The notes under the pieces were generated by a model. That model was not told the origin of the DNA. It saw only the letters and a list, made by a program, of their open reading frames with translations, and ran no database searches. A stretch of DNA of 64,000 bases, taken from DATJIG01 sp050260515 (lineage in GTDB: Bacteria > Pseudomonadota > Alphaproteobacteria > SMXQ01). Positions 50,821 to 57,899 of the stretch are shown piece after piece (position 1 is the stretch's first letter; each line of letters opens with the position of its first letter). Both the position numbers and the translations under genes were made by a program. The stretch is taken from assembly GCA_050260515.1 (NCBI GenBank), contig JBLNCI010000035.1:1-64000 (forward strand). Reading direction: 5' to 3'.

Positions 50821-52053
50821 CTAGCCCGAGACCGCAAGGTCGTGCGGACGCGTTCCCAGCCGGCGCGCGCCCGTCGCGGTGACCATGACGGTGTCGCCCC
50901 AGGTGCAGAGCGAGGTCCCATCGGCAGTGGCGACCGACGGTTTAAACACAAAGGTCATGTTGGCCTTGAGCTGATAGGCGAGCTGGCGCGGATCGCGCGC
51001 CGCCCCGGTGATGATCGGACCGTCGTCGCCGGCGCCCTTGCCATGCATGGTCAGCTTCGCCTTCGCGCCCACGGCGGGACCGCTCTTCGGCGCGACGCGC
51101 GCGACGACCTGCTGAGTCAGCTCCGACAGCGAACCGAGCGTCGCTCCCGGCCGGATCGCCGCCAGCACCTCGTTGAACACGTCGCGCTGCACCTTGATCA
51201 GCTCGAGGTGCACAGGGTGCGCCTCCTCGACGAAGACGGGCTGCACGCATTGGGCCTGATAGCCGATCCAGCACGCCTCGAGCTCGTTGATGATGAGATC
51301 GCCGCGCTCCAGCTTGCGGAACGTCGGCCGCGTCAGCGTGCGCACGACGTTGGGACCGGATATCCAGTTGCAGTGGATCGGCGCCTCGGATCCGTTCCTG
51401 AGCAGGCCGTACTGCGTCGCCGCCCAGACCTCCCAATCCACCGCGCCGGCCCGCGCGGCCGCGACCTCGGCCTCGTAGCCTTTTTCGATGATCTGCACCG
51501 CCTTGGTGAGGCAGGCGACCTCCTCGTCACTCTTCACGTCGCGGACCGTCGTGAGGACGTCGGTCGCGTCGACGAGCTCGGAATCGGGAAACGCCTCGCG
51601 GATCCGCTTCCACATGCCGTGGACGATCAGGCCCTCGGCCGACCGGGTTCCAGGGATCTCGCCGAGGCCGGTGATCCCGATGCGCGGCTTCCGGAGCCCG
51701 AGCTCCTGGATCCGCTCCACCGCGACCTTGCCGTAGGCGCGCCTCGCCTCGCGTACGTCCTTGGTCCAGTTCTGCACCCGCGGCGTCCAGCGCGGAACCG
51801 CGGAGGTCGCGATCGCCGTCACCTCGCCTTCGAGCGGAAACACCGCTGCGATGTCCGCGTCGCCGCCGCCGCCGCAATGGGTCAGGTACCGGGAGTCCGC
51901 CTGGTAATCCATCGAGTGGCCGGTGTTGTACGGCGTGACGATGACGTCGATGCCACGTTCGGCCATCAACGCCCGAACCGCTTTCCAGCGGCGGTCGCGC
52001 TCGGCGAGGGAGAAGCGCGGAAGCGGGTACGGATCGTTGTCGGTGTCCATCAT
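50821..52053 (-). CDS. M24 (creatinase/prolidase) fold protein lacking canonical metal ligands (410 aa)
   Basis: An N-terminal creatinase_N-like domain (1-150) and a C-terminal pita-bread M24 domain. Of the five peptidase metal ligands only the histidine survives (MHGKGAGDDGP). The first Asp is Glu in IINELEACW, the second is Gln in GYQAQCVQ, the EPG glutamate is Lys (FVFKPS), and the last Glu is Gly (TWGDTV). Its paralog at 54323 has the same changes, so they are not decay. Metal-free M24 enzymes such as creatinase hydrolyse C-N bonds, so a non-peptidase hydrolase or lyase is likely. Start at 52053 overlaps the VOC stop by 4 nt (ATGA). Confidence 0.8.
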   Translation of the reverse strand: MMDTDNDPYPLPRFSLAERDRRWKAVRALMAERGIDVIVTPYNTGHSMDYQADSRYLTHCGGGGDADIAAVFPLEGEVTAIATSAVPRWTPRVQNWTKDVREARRAYGKVAVERIQELGLRKPRIGITGLGEIPGTRSAEGLIVHGMWKRIREAFPDSELVDATDVLTTVRDVKSDEEVACLTKAVQIIEKGYEAEVAAARAGAVDWEVWAATQYGLLRNGSEAPIHCNWISGPNVVRTLTRPTFRKLERGDLIINELEACWIGYQAQCVQPVFVEEAHPVHLELIKVQRDVFNEVLAAIRPGATLGSLSELTQQVVARVAPKSGPAVGAKAKLTMHGKGAGDDGPIITGAARDPRQLAYQLKANMTFVFKPSVATADGTSLCTWGDTVMVTATGARRLGTRPHDLAVSG

Positions 52054-52991
52054 GGTCCTCGGGGCGCGCACAGCTCGATGAAATTGCCGCATGGATCGCG
52101 GAAGTGGAGCGATGCGGCCATCAGCGATCGTGACCCGTGCTCGATCGGCCCCTCGAGGGCGACCCGCGCATCGGCGAGCAGCGCCGCGGCGCGATCGAGC
52201 TCGGGGCGATCGACGGCAAAGCCGGTGCGTGGCGACCCGAACGCCAGGTGGGGCGGCGGCTCCTGCTCGTGGGAATTCGCAAGATAGATGCCGAAGGTCG
52301 ATGCGCCCGTGCGCAGGTACATCTGCATGTTGGGCCGAGGGACGCGGCGCCCCTGTCCCGGCTTACCGCCTGGGATGTCGCGATAGCGCTCGTCCCAGCG
52401 CCGGGTCCCGGGAGCCATGTCGTCGCGCCCCTCGCCCCAGGCGCGCGCCCGCACGTAATCCTCGGTGTTGACGCCGACCCGGTGATCCACCGGAAGGCCG
52501 AGGAGCCCGCAATAGAAGTCCTCCGCCCATTCCATGTCGGAGGCAAGCACCGCGACGTGATCGAGTCCGCAGACACCGGGCCCGACGGTGGTCTCCCGGC
52601 GCACCAGTTGAATGCGGTTGCCGTCAGGATCGACGAAGTAGCAGTTGTCGTCGCGCTCGGCCGGCCGGTCCTCGTGGTAGCGCTGGACCGGGACCGTGGC
52701 CGCCGTCAGTCCATTGACGATGCCCGTGATCGCGACAGGCGACGCGGCATACGCCTGATGGACGCCCGTCCCGGCAAACGTGCGCGGCGCCTTAACTTCC
52801 TTGAGCACGAGCCACTGTCCGGGTGAGCACGCCAGGCACATCTCGCCGTCGACCGGCCACGCCGCCGCCGAGGCGCGCAAGCCGAGCCGCTCGGCATAGA
52901 ACGAACGGGCGCGATCGAGATTGGCCACCTCGATCACCACGTGCGAGAGAGCGCGGATCGCAATCCGCGCCGGGAGCTCGGGCTTGTTCAA
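52050..52991 (-). CDS. Two-domain VOC protein, type I extradiol dioxygenase-like (313 aa)
   Basis: Two vicinal-oxygen-chelate domains. The first starts LSHVVIEVANLDRARSFYAERLG and ends DPDGNRIQLV, where Gln replaces the metal Glu. The second starts GLDHVAVLASDMEWAEDFYCGLLG and ends DPCGNFIELC, with H in LDHVAV, H in PPHLAF and E in FIEL as a full facial triad. An inactive first and active second domain is the layout of type I extradiol dioxygenases such as BphC. It overlaps both neighbours by 4 nt. Fe(II)/Mn(II) ring cleavage of a catechol is the leading guess; isomerase or glyoxalase-like chemistry is possible. Confidence 0.82.
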   Translation of the reverse strand: MNKPELPARIAIRALSHVVIEVANLDRARSFYAERLGLRASAAAWPVDGEMCLACSPGQWLVLKEVKAPRTFAGTGVHQAYAASPVAITGIVNGLTAATVPVQRYHEDRPAERDDNCYFVDPDGNRIQLVRRETTVGPGVCGLDHVAVLASDMEWAEDFYCGLLGLPVDHRVGVNTEDYVRARAWGEGRDDMAPGTRRWDERYRDIPGGKPGQGRRVPRPNMQMYLRTGASTFGIYLANSHEQEPPPHLAFGSPRTGFAVDRPELDRAAALLADARVALEGPIEHGSRSLMAASLHFRDPCGNFIELCAPRGP

Positions 52992-53464
52992 CCGCCGCCC
53001 CCGTGTCCGAGCGGCTGCACCTCGTTGTAGGAAACCGCCTCGTCGCGGCGCCAGAGCACCTCGAGGAAGTTCCCGGTCGGGTCGCGGAAGTACACGGATT
53101 CCCCGAACGGTCCCCGGTCTGGGTGCGTCACCGGGCCCTCGAACGGCACGCCGTGACGCCGGAGCGAGTCGAGCAATGCCGGAAACTTCGCGCGCGGGAT
53201 GCAGAATGCGTGCCGCACGCGGTTCTCGCCGCGCAAGCGGTCGAGCGGCGGCACGTTCATCCAGTCCTCGCTCAGCATGATGGCGAAGAGGTAGTCGCCC
53301 AGCATCAGCGAGGTATGGACCGAGCGGCCGCGCAGCGCGTCCTGGGTCTTGAAATTGACCCGGCTGTGGACGACCGCGCCGAGGACGCCGCAGTAGAACT
53401 CCTCGGCCGCCTTGAGGTCGTGGACGCAGATGCCGCTGTGGGAAATGCTCTCGACGTGGGCCAT
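52988..53464 (-). CDS. Single-domain VOC protein (158 aa)
   Basis: One VOC domain: ISHSGICVHDLKAAEEFYCGVLGA at the start, VRHAFCI in the middle and DPTGNFLEVLW at the end, so the H-H-E metal triad is complete. Unlike BphC it has only one domain pair, as in small dioxygenases and fosfomycin-type enzymes that work as homodimers. The ATG at 53464 follows the VOC-Rieske gene after 2 nt. The longer frame that continues upstream is the shadow of the neighbouring gene. Cleaves or rearranges an unknown product of the operon. Confidence 0.8.
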   Translation of the reverse strand: MAHVESISHSGICVHDLKAAEEFYCGVLGAVVHSRVNFKTQDALRGRSVHTSLMLGDYLFAIMLSEDWMNVPPLDRLRGENRVRHAFCIPRAKFPALLDSLRRHGVPFEGPVTHPDRGPFGESVYFRDPTGNFLEVLWRRDEAVSYNEVQPLGHGGGG

Positions 53465-53466
53465 TG

Positions 53467-54312
53467 CTACGCCTCCACTTTCGCTGCGGGCTCCATGATG
53501 GTGAGTCCCTCGGCGCGGAACGCGGCGCCCGGTTCGGCGGGCACCGCCTGCGAGGAGTCGTAGTCGTCGCGGGCGTAGAACCGGTCCGTGTCGACGGAGA
53601 TCGTGCCGTCCGCCGCGATGCTGACCGGGTGCAGCCGCATCGGCGCGCAGCCCATGCGCCCGACGTAGCAGCCGGTCTGGTCGAACTTCGCGCCGTGGAA
53701 CGGACAGTAGAAGTGCCAACTCTCCTTCTGCCACACCGTCGCGCCGTTCTTGTGGGTGCACCACACAGAGATGGCGAGGAAGCCGTCGTCGTTGCGCACC
53801 AGGAAGAAGCGCCCCTTGCCGTTGCGCGTGACGCTGCCGACCGGGAATTCGTCCATCTTGCCGAGCGTCACCACCCCCGCGCCAGAGGGCAGGATGTCGG
53901 TCGATTCCTCGCCGAAAGCCTGAATCTGAAAGCGGTTTCCGTCGGGATCCAGGATGTCCATGTTGTACTCGCCGACGGAGCGGAATGTCTGGCGCGGATC
54001 GATGCCGGTCTCGTAGCCGTGGGCCTCGAGGCGGTCGCGGGCCGCCTTGAACTGGTCGATCGTGAGCAGCCATGCGTGGTGGATTGAGCCACCCGAGGCC
54101 GGATACGGCGGAACCTTGTCCACCTCGACCAGCAGGACGCGTTGTCGCGTGTTCATGGCCAGCAGCGAGTTGGGCCGGTTGTCGGCGACGAGGTTGCGGC
54201 CGAGCACCTCGAGACCGATCACGTCGCGATAGAACGCCTCGGATTTATCGAGGCTCGACACCTCGATGGTGAGGTGACTGAAGGCGAGCGGTGTGTGCCC
54301 CTGGGCTTCCAT
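53467..54312 (-). CDS. VOC-Rieske fusion protein (281 aa)
   Basis: Residues 10-132 are a VOC domain (FSHLTIEVSSLDKSEAFYRD, IHHAWLL, DPDGNRFQIQAFG): metal histidines H13 and H78/H79 are present, but the usual third ligand Glu is Gln (Q129). Residues 150-255 are a Rieske [2Fe-2S] domain with C185-T-H187, 15 residues, then C203-P-F-H206 and the trailing GRMGCAPMRLHPV that resembles the GPAPRPL loop of bc1/ferredoxin-type Rieske proteins; the disulfide cysteines of bc1 Rieske are absent. The frame is continuous with no stop between the halves and good Shine-Dalgarno context from the preceding gene (10 nt). A Rieske cluster on a VOC oxygenase could supply or store electrons at the active site. I know of no described enzyme with this architecture. 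Confidence 0.85.
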   Translation of the reverse strand: MEAQGHTPLAFSHLTIEVSSLDKSEAFYRDVIGLEVLGRNLVADNRPNSLLAMNTRQRVLLVEVDKVPPYPASGGSIHHAWLLTIDQFKAARDRLEAHGYETGIDPRQTFRSVGEYNMDILDPDGNRFQIQAFGEESTDILPSGAGVVTLGKMDEFPVGSVTRNGKGRFFLVRNDDGFLAISVWCTHKNGATVWQKESWHFYCPFHGAKFDQTGCYVGRMGCAPMRLHPVSIAADGTISVDTDRFYARDDYDSSQAVPAEPGAAFRAEGLTIMEPAAKVEA

Positions 54313-54322
54313 TCGTCCCTCC

Positions 54323-55543
54323 TCAGTGGACAGAGACGGCGAGATCGTGCGGACGCTTGCCGAGGCGGCGCCCGCCGCCGGGCGTGACGACGATCGTATC
54401 GCCCCAGGTACAGATGTGGGTCTTCGCCGCGTTGCGAACCGATGGCTTGTAGATGAACGCCATGTTGTTGCGGAGCGTCACCGCCAGGTGATGCGCCTCC
54501 TTCGACGAGCTGGTGATGATCGGCCCGTCCTCTCCCTGCCCACGTCCGTGCATCGTGAGCTGCGCGACGGCTCCCGCCGCCGCGCCCGACGACGGCGCCG
54601 CCTTCCTGCCGGCCGTTTCGGTCAGCTCGGCGAGCTCGCGCACGGTCGCACCGGGCTTCAGCGCGGCGCGGATCGTCTCGAAGACCTCGCGCTGCACCTT
54701 GATGAGTTCGGAATGGACCGGATCGACTTCGCCGACGAACACCGGCTGCACCGCCTGCGAGCGGTATCCCATCCACGACGCTTCCAGCTCGTTGATGATG
54801 AGGTCGCCGCGTTCGAGCACGCGGCGCGAGGGCCGCGTCAGCGTGCGGACGGGGTTCTTGCCCGACACCCAGTTGCAGTGGACCGGCATCTCAGATCCGC
54901 CCTTCATCATCGCCGCCTGCGCCGACGCCCAGACGACCCAGTCCATCTCGCCGGGCTTCGCAGCCTCGATCTCGGCCTTGATGCCGAGCTCGATGATGTC
55001 CATCGATCTCTGCAGCGCCGCGATCTCCTCCTCGCTCTTCTCGTAGCGGGCTTCGGCCATCAGGAGAGTCGCATCGACGATTCGCGCCCGCGGGAACGCC
55101 TCGCGGATCTGGCGCCAGAACTGGTACCCGACGGTGCCTTCAGGGGTGCGCGTGCCGGCCTGCTCGCCGAGCCCGACGATGCCGATGCAGCCGTCGTCGA
55201 CCTTCAGTTCGCGCAACCGCTCGACGGCCACCTTGCCGTAGCGGCGGCGGGCCTCGCGGACGTCCTTTGTCCACTCCTGGGTCGTCGGCCACCGGGGCGC
55301 CGCCGAGGTCGCGATCGCCGTGATGTCGCCCTCGAGCGGGAACACCACCGCGATGCCGGCGTCGCCGCCGCCGCCGACGTGGCTCAGCCAACGCGAATTG
55401 GCCTGGAAGTCCGTGGAGTTCCCGGTGTTCTCGGGACAGACGACGACGTCGATGCCGGCATCTGCCATGCGGGCCCGTACCAGAGCCCAGCGGCGGTCCC
55501 GCTCAGCGAGCGAAAACCGCGGATACGGATAGAGCTCCGTCAT
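54323..55543 (-). CDS. M24 (creatinase/prolidase) fold protein lacking canonical metal ligands, second copy (406 aa)
   Basis: First gene of the 49441-55543 operon. Full-length paralog of the 50821 protein with many identical blocks (PRFSLAERDRRW, AVEFPLEGDITAIATSA-like, VHCNW, RTLTRP, RGDLIINELEA, GKRPHDLAVS). The same ligand losses occur: Glu in INELEASW, Gln in YRSQAVQ, Lys in FIYKPS, Gly in TWGDTI; the histidine in MHGRGQGEDGP is kept. Shared retention of C-T-W-G-D suggests a conserved non-metal active site. Two copies in one operon may act as a heterodimer or on successive substrates. A 155-bp gap upstream probably holds the operon promoter; no clear boxes seen. Confidence 0.8.
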   Translation of the reverse strand: MTELYPYPRFSLAERDRRWALVRARMADAGIDVVVCPENTGNSTDFQANSRWLSHVGGGGDAGIAVVFPLEGDITAIATSAAPRWPTTQEWTKDVREARRRYGKVAVERLRELKVDDGCIGIVGLGEQAGTRTPEGTVGYQFWRQIREAFPRARIVDATLLMAEARYEKSEEEIAALQRSMDIIELGIKAEIEAAKPGEMDWVVWASAQAAMMKGGSEMPVHCNWVSGKNPVRTLTRPSRRVLERGDLIINELEASWMGYRSQAVQPVFVGEVDPVHSELIKVQREVFETIRAALKPGATVRELAELTETAGRKAAPSSGAAAGAVAQLTMHGRGQGEDGPIITSSSKEAHHLAVTLRNNMAFIYKPSVRNAAKTHICTWGDTIVVTPGGGRRLGKRPHDLAVSVH

Positions 55544-55698
55544 CCCGCAAACGATCCCGTCCCTGCATCCGGTCCGGCGCTATCTCGCGCCGTCGCGGGG
55601 TTATTGTTGGTTGCCGGAAAGCATACGCTGCCACGCCGCATTGTTAAGCGGGTTTTCGGCAACATTGTTTTTGCGGAACGACGGTAATTTCGAGCCGG

Positions 55699-56358
55699 TC
55701 AGTTCGACGCCGATCTCCGATCGGACGCACGACGGGTGCGGGCGGCGGCAGCCCCCGCTCCGGGGCGGGCGCCCAGCCGCGGACGCGGCGACGCGGCGCG
55801 CGCTCCCTGGGCGCGATCCTCGCGCTGAATGCGCGGGACGAGCTCGCCCTCGGCTATCCGCATCATCTCCTCGATCGCTTCTTCCTTTTCCTTGAGCGAT
55901 TGCATGAGGACCGCCTTCACCTTGCGGTCGCCGAGCGCCTCGGCGTACGCGCAAGCCATCCAATAGCCGGCGCGGCCGAAGTGGGAGATCTTGAACACCG
56001 AGTCGAGGATCGCCGCGTCTCGCGCCGCGTTGTCGAACCCGTTGTTAGCGGCGTTGAGCGCGCTCTGGATCAGTCCCTTCATCGCCGGCGAGGCACGCAC
56101 ACGCGGCTCCGCGCCGAGGAGATCGAAGACGCGCAGCAGGCGCGCGATGCGCTCTTCACTATAGTCGACGCCCTCGCGACAGATACGCCGCACGTCGCGG
56201 TCGTTGGCGGCCTTCGCGAGCTTGGGAAACGCGGCGACGAGCTGACGGTCGGCGTGGAGAGCCTTGCCGGCGGCGTACAGAAGCAGCGCTGCGAGCTGGC
56301 TACGCGGCGCCGAAGGCCTCGAATGGGATTTACCTGAATCGCGTTTTCGTCCGGTCAT
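55699..56358 (-). CDS. DUF892 / YciE-YciF ferritin-like protein (219 aa)
   Basis: Helical ferritin-like core from QLAALLLYAAGKALHADRQL to LKEKEEAIEEMMRIAEGEL, with the YciF pattern of acidic and histidine residues (EERIARLLRVFDLLG, FKISHFGRAGYWMACAYAEALGD). These proteins bind a di-iron site and are general stress-induced. A basic Arg/Ala tail of about 45 residues (RPRLGARPGAGAAAARTRR) follows the core and may bind DNA, as in Dps tails. Start at ATG 56358, since the longer frame has no family similarity. It begins the non-catabolic flank of the window. Confidence 0.8.
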   Translation of the reverse strand: MTGRKRDSGKSHSRPSAPRSQLAALLLYAAGKALHADRQLVAAFPKLAKAANDRDVRRICREGVDYSEERIARLLRVFDLLGAEPRVRASPAMKGLIQSALNAANNGFDNAARDAAILDSVFKISHFGRAGYWMACAYAEALGDRKVKAVLMQSLKEKEEAIEEMMRIAEGELVPRIQREDRAQGARAASPRPRLGARPGAGAAAARTRRASDRRSASN

Positions 56359-56396
56359 CGCTTCGCCAACGCTCGGCCAATGCGGAGGTTCCGGTG

Positions 56397-56909
56397 TCAC
56401 CGCCGACGACGTCTGACGTCCGCCGACGTCCTGCGCGCTACCGGCTCGCCGAGCCCAAGCTCCGTCAACGCGGAGATCGTTCGCTCGGCGGACACGTGGT
56501 GGATGAAGATGCCGCCCTTCTCCTCCCATCCCGCGCGGGCCTTCTCCCGGTCATCGATGAGGACGTGCCCCGGCGCGGCGTACCGCGGCTTGTCGCGGCT
56601 CATGCACGTGATCACCGGAACGTCGCCGCCGAGCATCCGAGCCACCCACCGACGCTTCTGCTCCGGAGCCCAGCTTCCCATCGGCAGGCCGGTGAGGATG
56701 ATGGGGTCGTACGGCTTGCAGAACATCCAAAGCAGCTCAGCGTCCTGCATGAACTCGAGCGTATCGAAGAATTCGGGCGCACGAGCCAGCGCGCGCCACA
56801 TGTCTCCCACCCTGAGTTGCTCAGGACGCTTGCCGGTCACCCGCTCGACACCGCGGTCGAAGTCGGCGAGCACACCGTCCAGGTCGACGAATAGCTTGGC
56901 CGTTTTCAT
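56397..56909 (-). CDS. HAD-family 5'(3')-deoxyribonucleotidase-like protein (170 aa)
   Basis: HAD motif I FVDLDGVLADFD (nucleophile D9, acid D11), motif II in IILTGLP, and motif III/IV near VLIDDREKARAGWEEKGG. The length and layout match the NT5C-type nucleotidase family, which dephosphorylates deoxyribonucleoside monophosphates. Probably a monocistronic housekeeping gene. It is divergent from the pirin gene across 78 bp. Confidence 0.8.
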   Translation of the reverse strand: MKTAKLFVDLDGVLADFDRGVERVTGKRPEQLRVGDMWRALARAPEFFDTLEFMQDAELLWMFCKPYDPIILTGLPMGSWAPEQKRRWVARMLGGDVPVITCMSRDKPRYAAPGHVLIDDREKARAGWEEKGGIFIHHVSAERTISALTELGLGEPVARRTSADVRRRRR

Positions 56910-56987
56910 TGTCGCGGGGCTGCTACACTAGAAGAACGATTGGAACGGACGCGCGCAGTGCGGGTTCCGGCTTGGGAGGAAACGACG

Positions 56988-57899
56988 ATGGCCCACGCGC
57001 CGGCAACCACCATCGAGAGCGTGATCATTCCCCGCACTCGGGATCTCGGCGACGGGTTCGAAGTCCGGCGCGCGCTACCGTCCGCCGAGCGTCGGATGGT
57101 GGGGCCCTTCGTCTTCTTCGACCAGATGGGCCCGACCGTGCTCAGCCCCGGTCGCGGCCTCGACGTGCGCCCTCATCCCCACATCGGGCTCGCGACGGTC
57201 ACTTATCTCTTCGACGGCGAGATCCTGCATCGCGATAGCCTCGGGACCGTCCAGCCGATCCGTCCCGGCGCCGTGAACTGGATGACCGCTGGCCGCGGCA
57301 TCGTCCATTCGGAGCGGACCCCGCCGGACCTGCGGAAGACCGGTGGCAATCTCTTCGGGATTCAGATCTGGGTGGCCTTGCCGAAGGAGCATGAGGAAAC
57401 CGTGCCGACCTTCTCGCATCATTCCGCCGATCAGCTCCCGGTGATCGAAGACACCGGGCTCGCGGTGCGGGTGATCGTCGGCGCCTTCGGCAACACACGT
57501 TCGCCGGTGCCGACCATGTCGGAGATGTTCTACGCCGACGCCGCTCTGAAGCGCGGCGGGAGATTGATCGTCCGACCAGAGCACGAGGAGCGCGCGGTCT
57601 ATGTCGTCGCCGGCCGCATTACAATCGATGGGCGGGAGTTCTCACCGGGACAGCTATTGGTCCTGCGCACGGGCGCCGAGATCGCGATGACCGCGGACGA
57701 GCGATCGCGCGCGCTTGTGTTCGGCGGCGAGCCGATGGACGGCCCGCGCCGACTGTGGTGGAACTTCGTCTCGAGCTCGGAGGACCGCATCGAGCGCGCC
57801 AAGAACGACTGGCGCGCCGGGCGGTTCGGGTCCGTTCCGGGCGAGACGGAGTTCATTCCGCTGCCCGAGGATCCGCCGCGCCCGGTCAGCTATCCATGA
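56988..57899 (+). CDS. Pirin family protein (303 aa)
   Basis: Bicupin pirin fold. The metal site is H63, H65 (RPHPHIGLAT), H107 and E109 (IVHSER), the pattern of iron-binding pirins and quercetin 2,3-dioxygenase-like members. The second cupin (ERAVYVVAGRITIDG) lacks metal ligands, as in pirins. Start at ATG 56988, with GGGAGGA upstream. The 3' end overlaps the convergent kinase gene by 14 nt. Role unknown: redox sensing or flavonoid-type dioxygenase activity. Confidence 0.87.
   Translation: MAHAPATTIESVIIPRTRDLGDGFEVRRALPSAERRMVGPFVFFDQMGPTVLSPGRGLDVRPHPHIGLATVTYLFDGEILHRDSLGTVQPIRPGAVNWMTAGRGIVHSERTPPDLRKTGGNLFGIQIWVALPKEHEETVPTFSHHSADQLPVIEDTGLAVRVIVGAFGNTRSPVPTMSEMFYADAALKRGGRLIVRPEHEERAVYVVAGRITIDGREFSPGQLLVLRTGAEIAMTADERSRALVFGGEPMDGPRRLWWNFVSSSEDRIERAKNDWRAGRFGSVPGETEFIPLPEDPPRPVSYP

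Noticed and set aside
52988..54073. 361-residue frame that appears to join two VOC genes
   Set aside because: Upstream of 53464 the frame is shadow of the VOC-Rieske gene; the true single-domain VOC gene starts at 53464.
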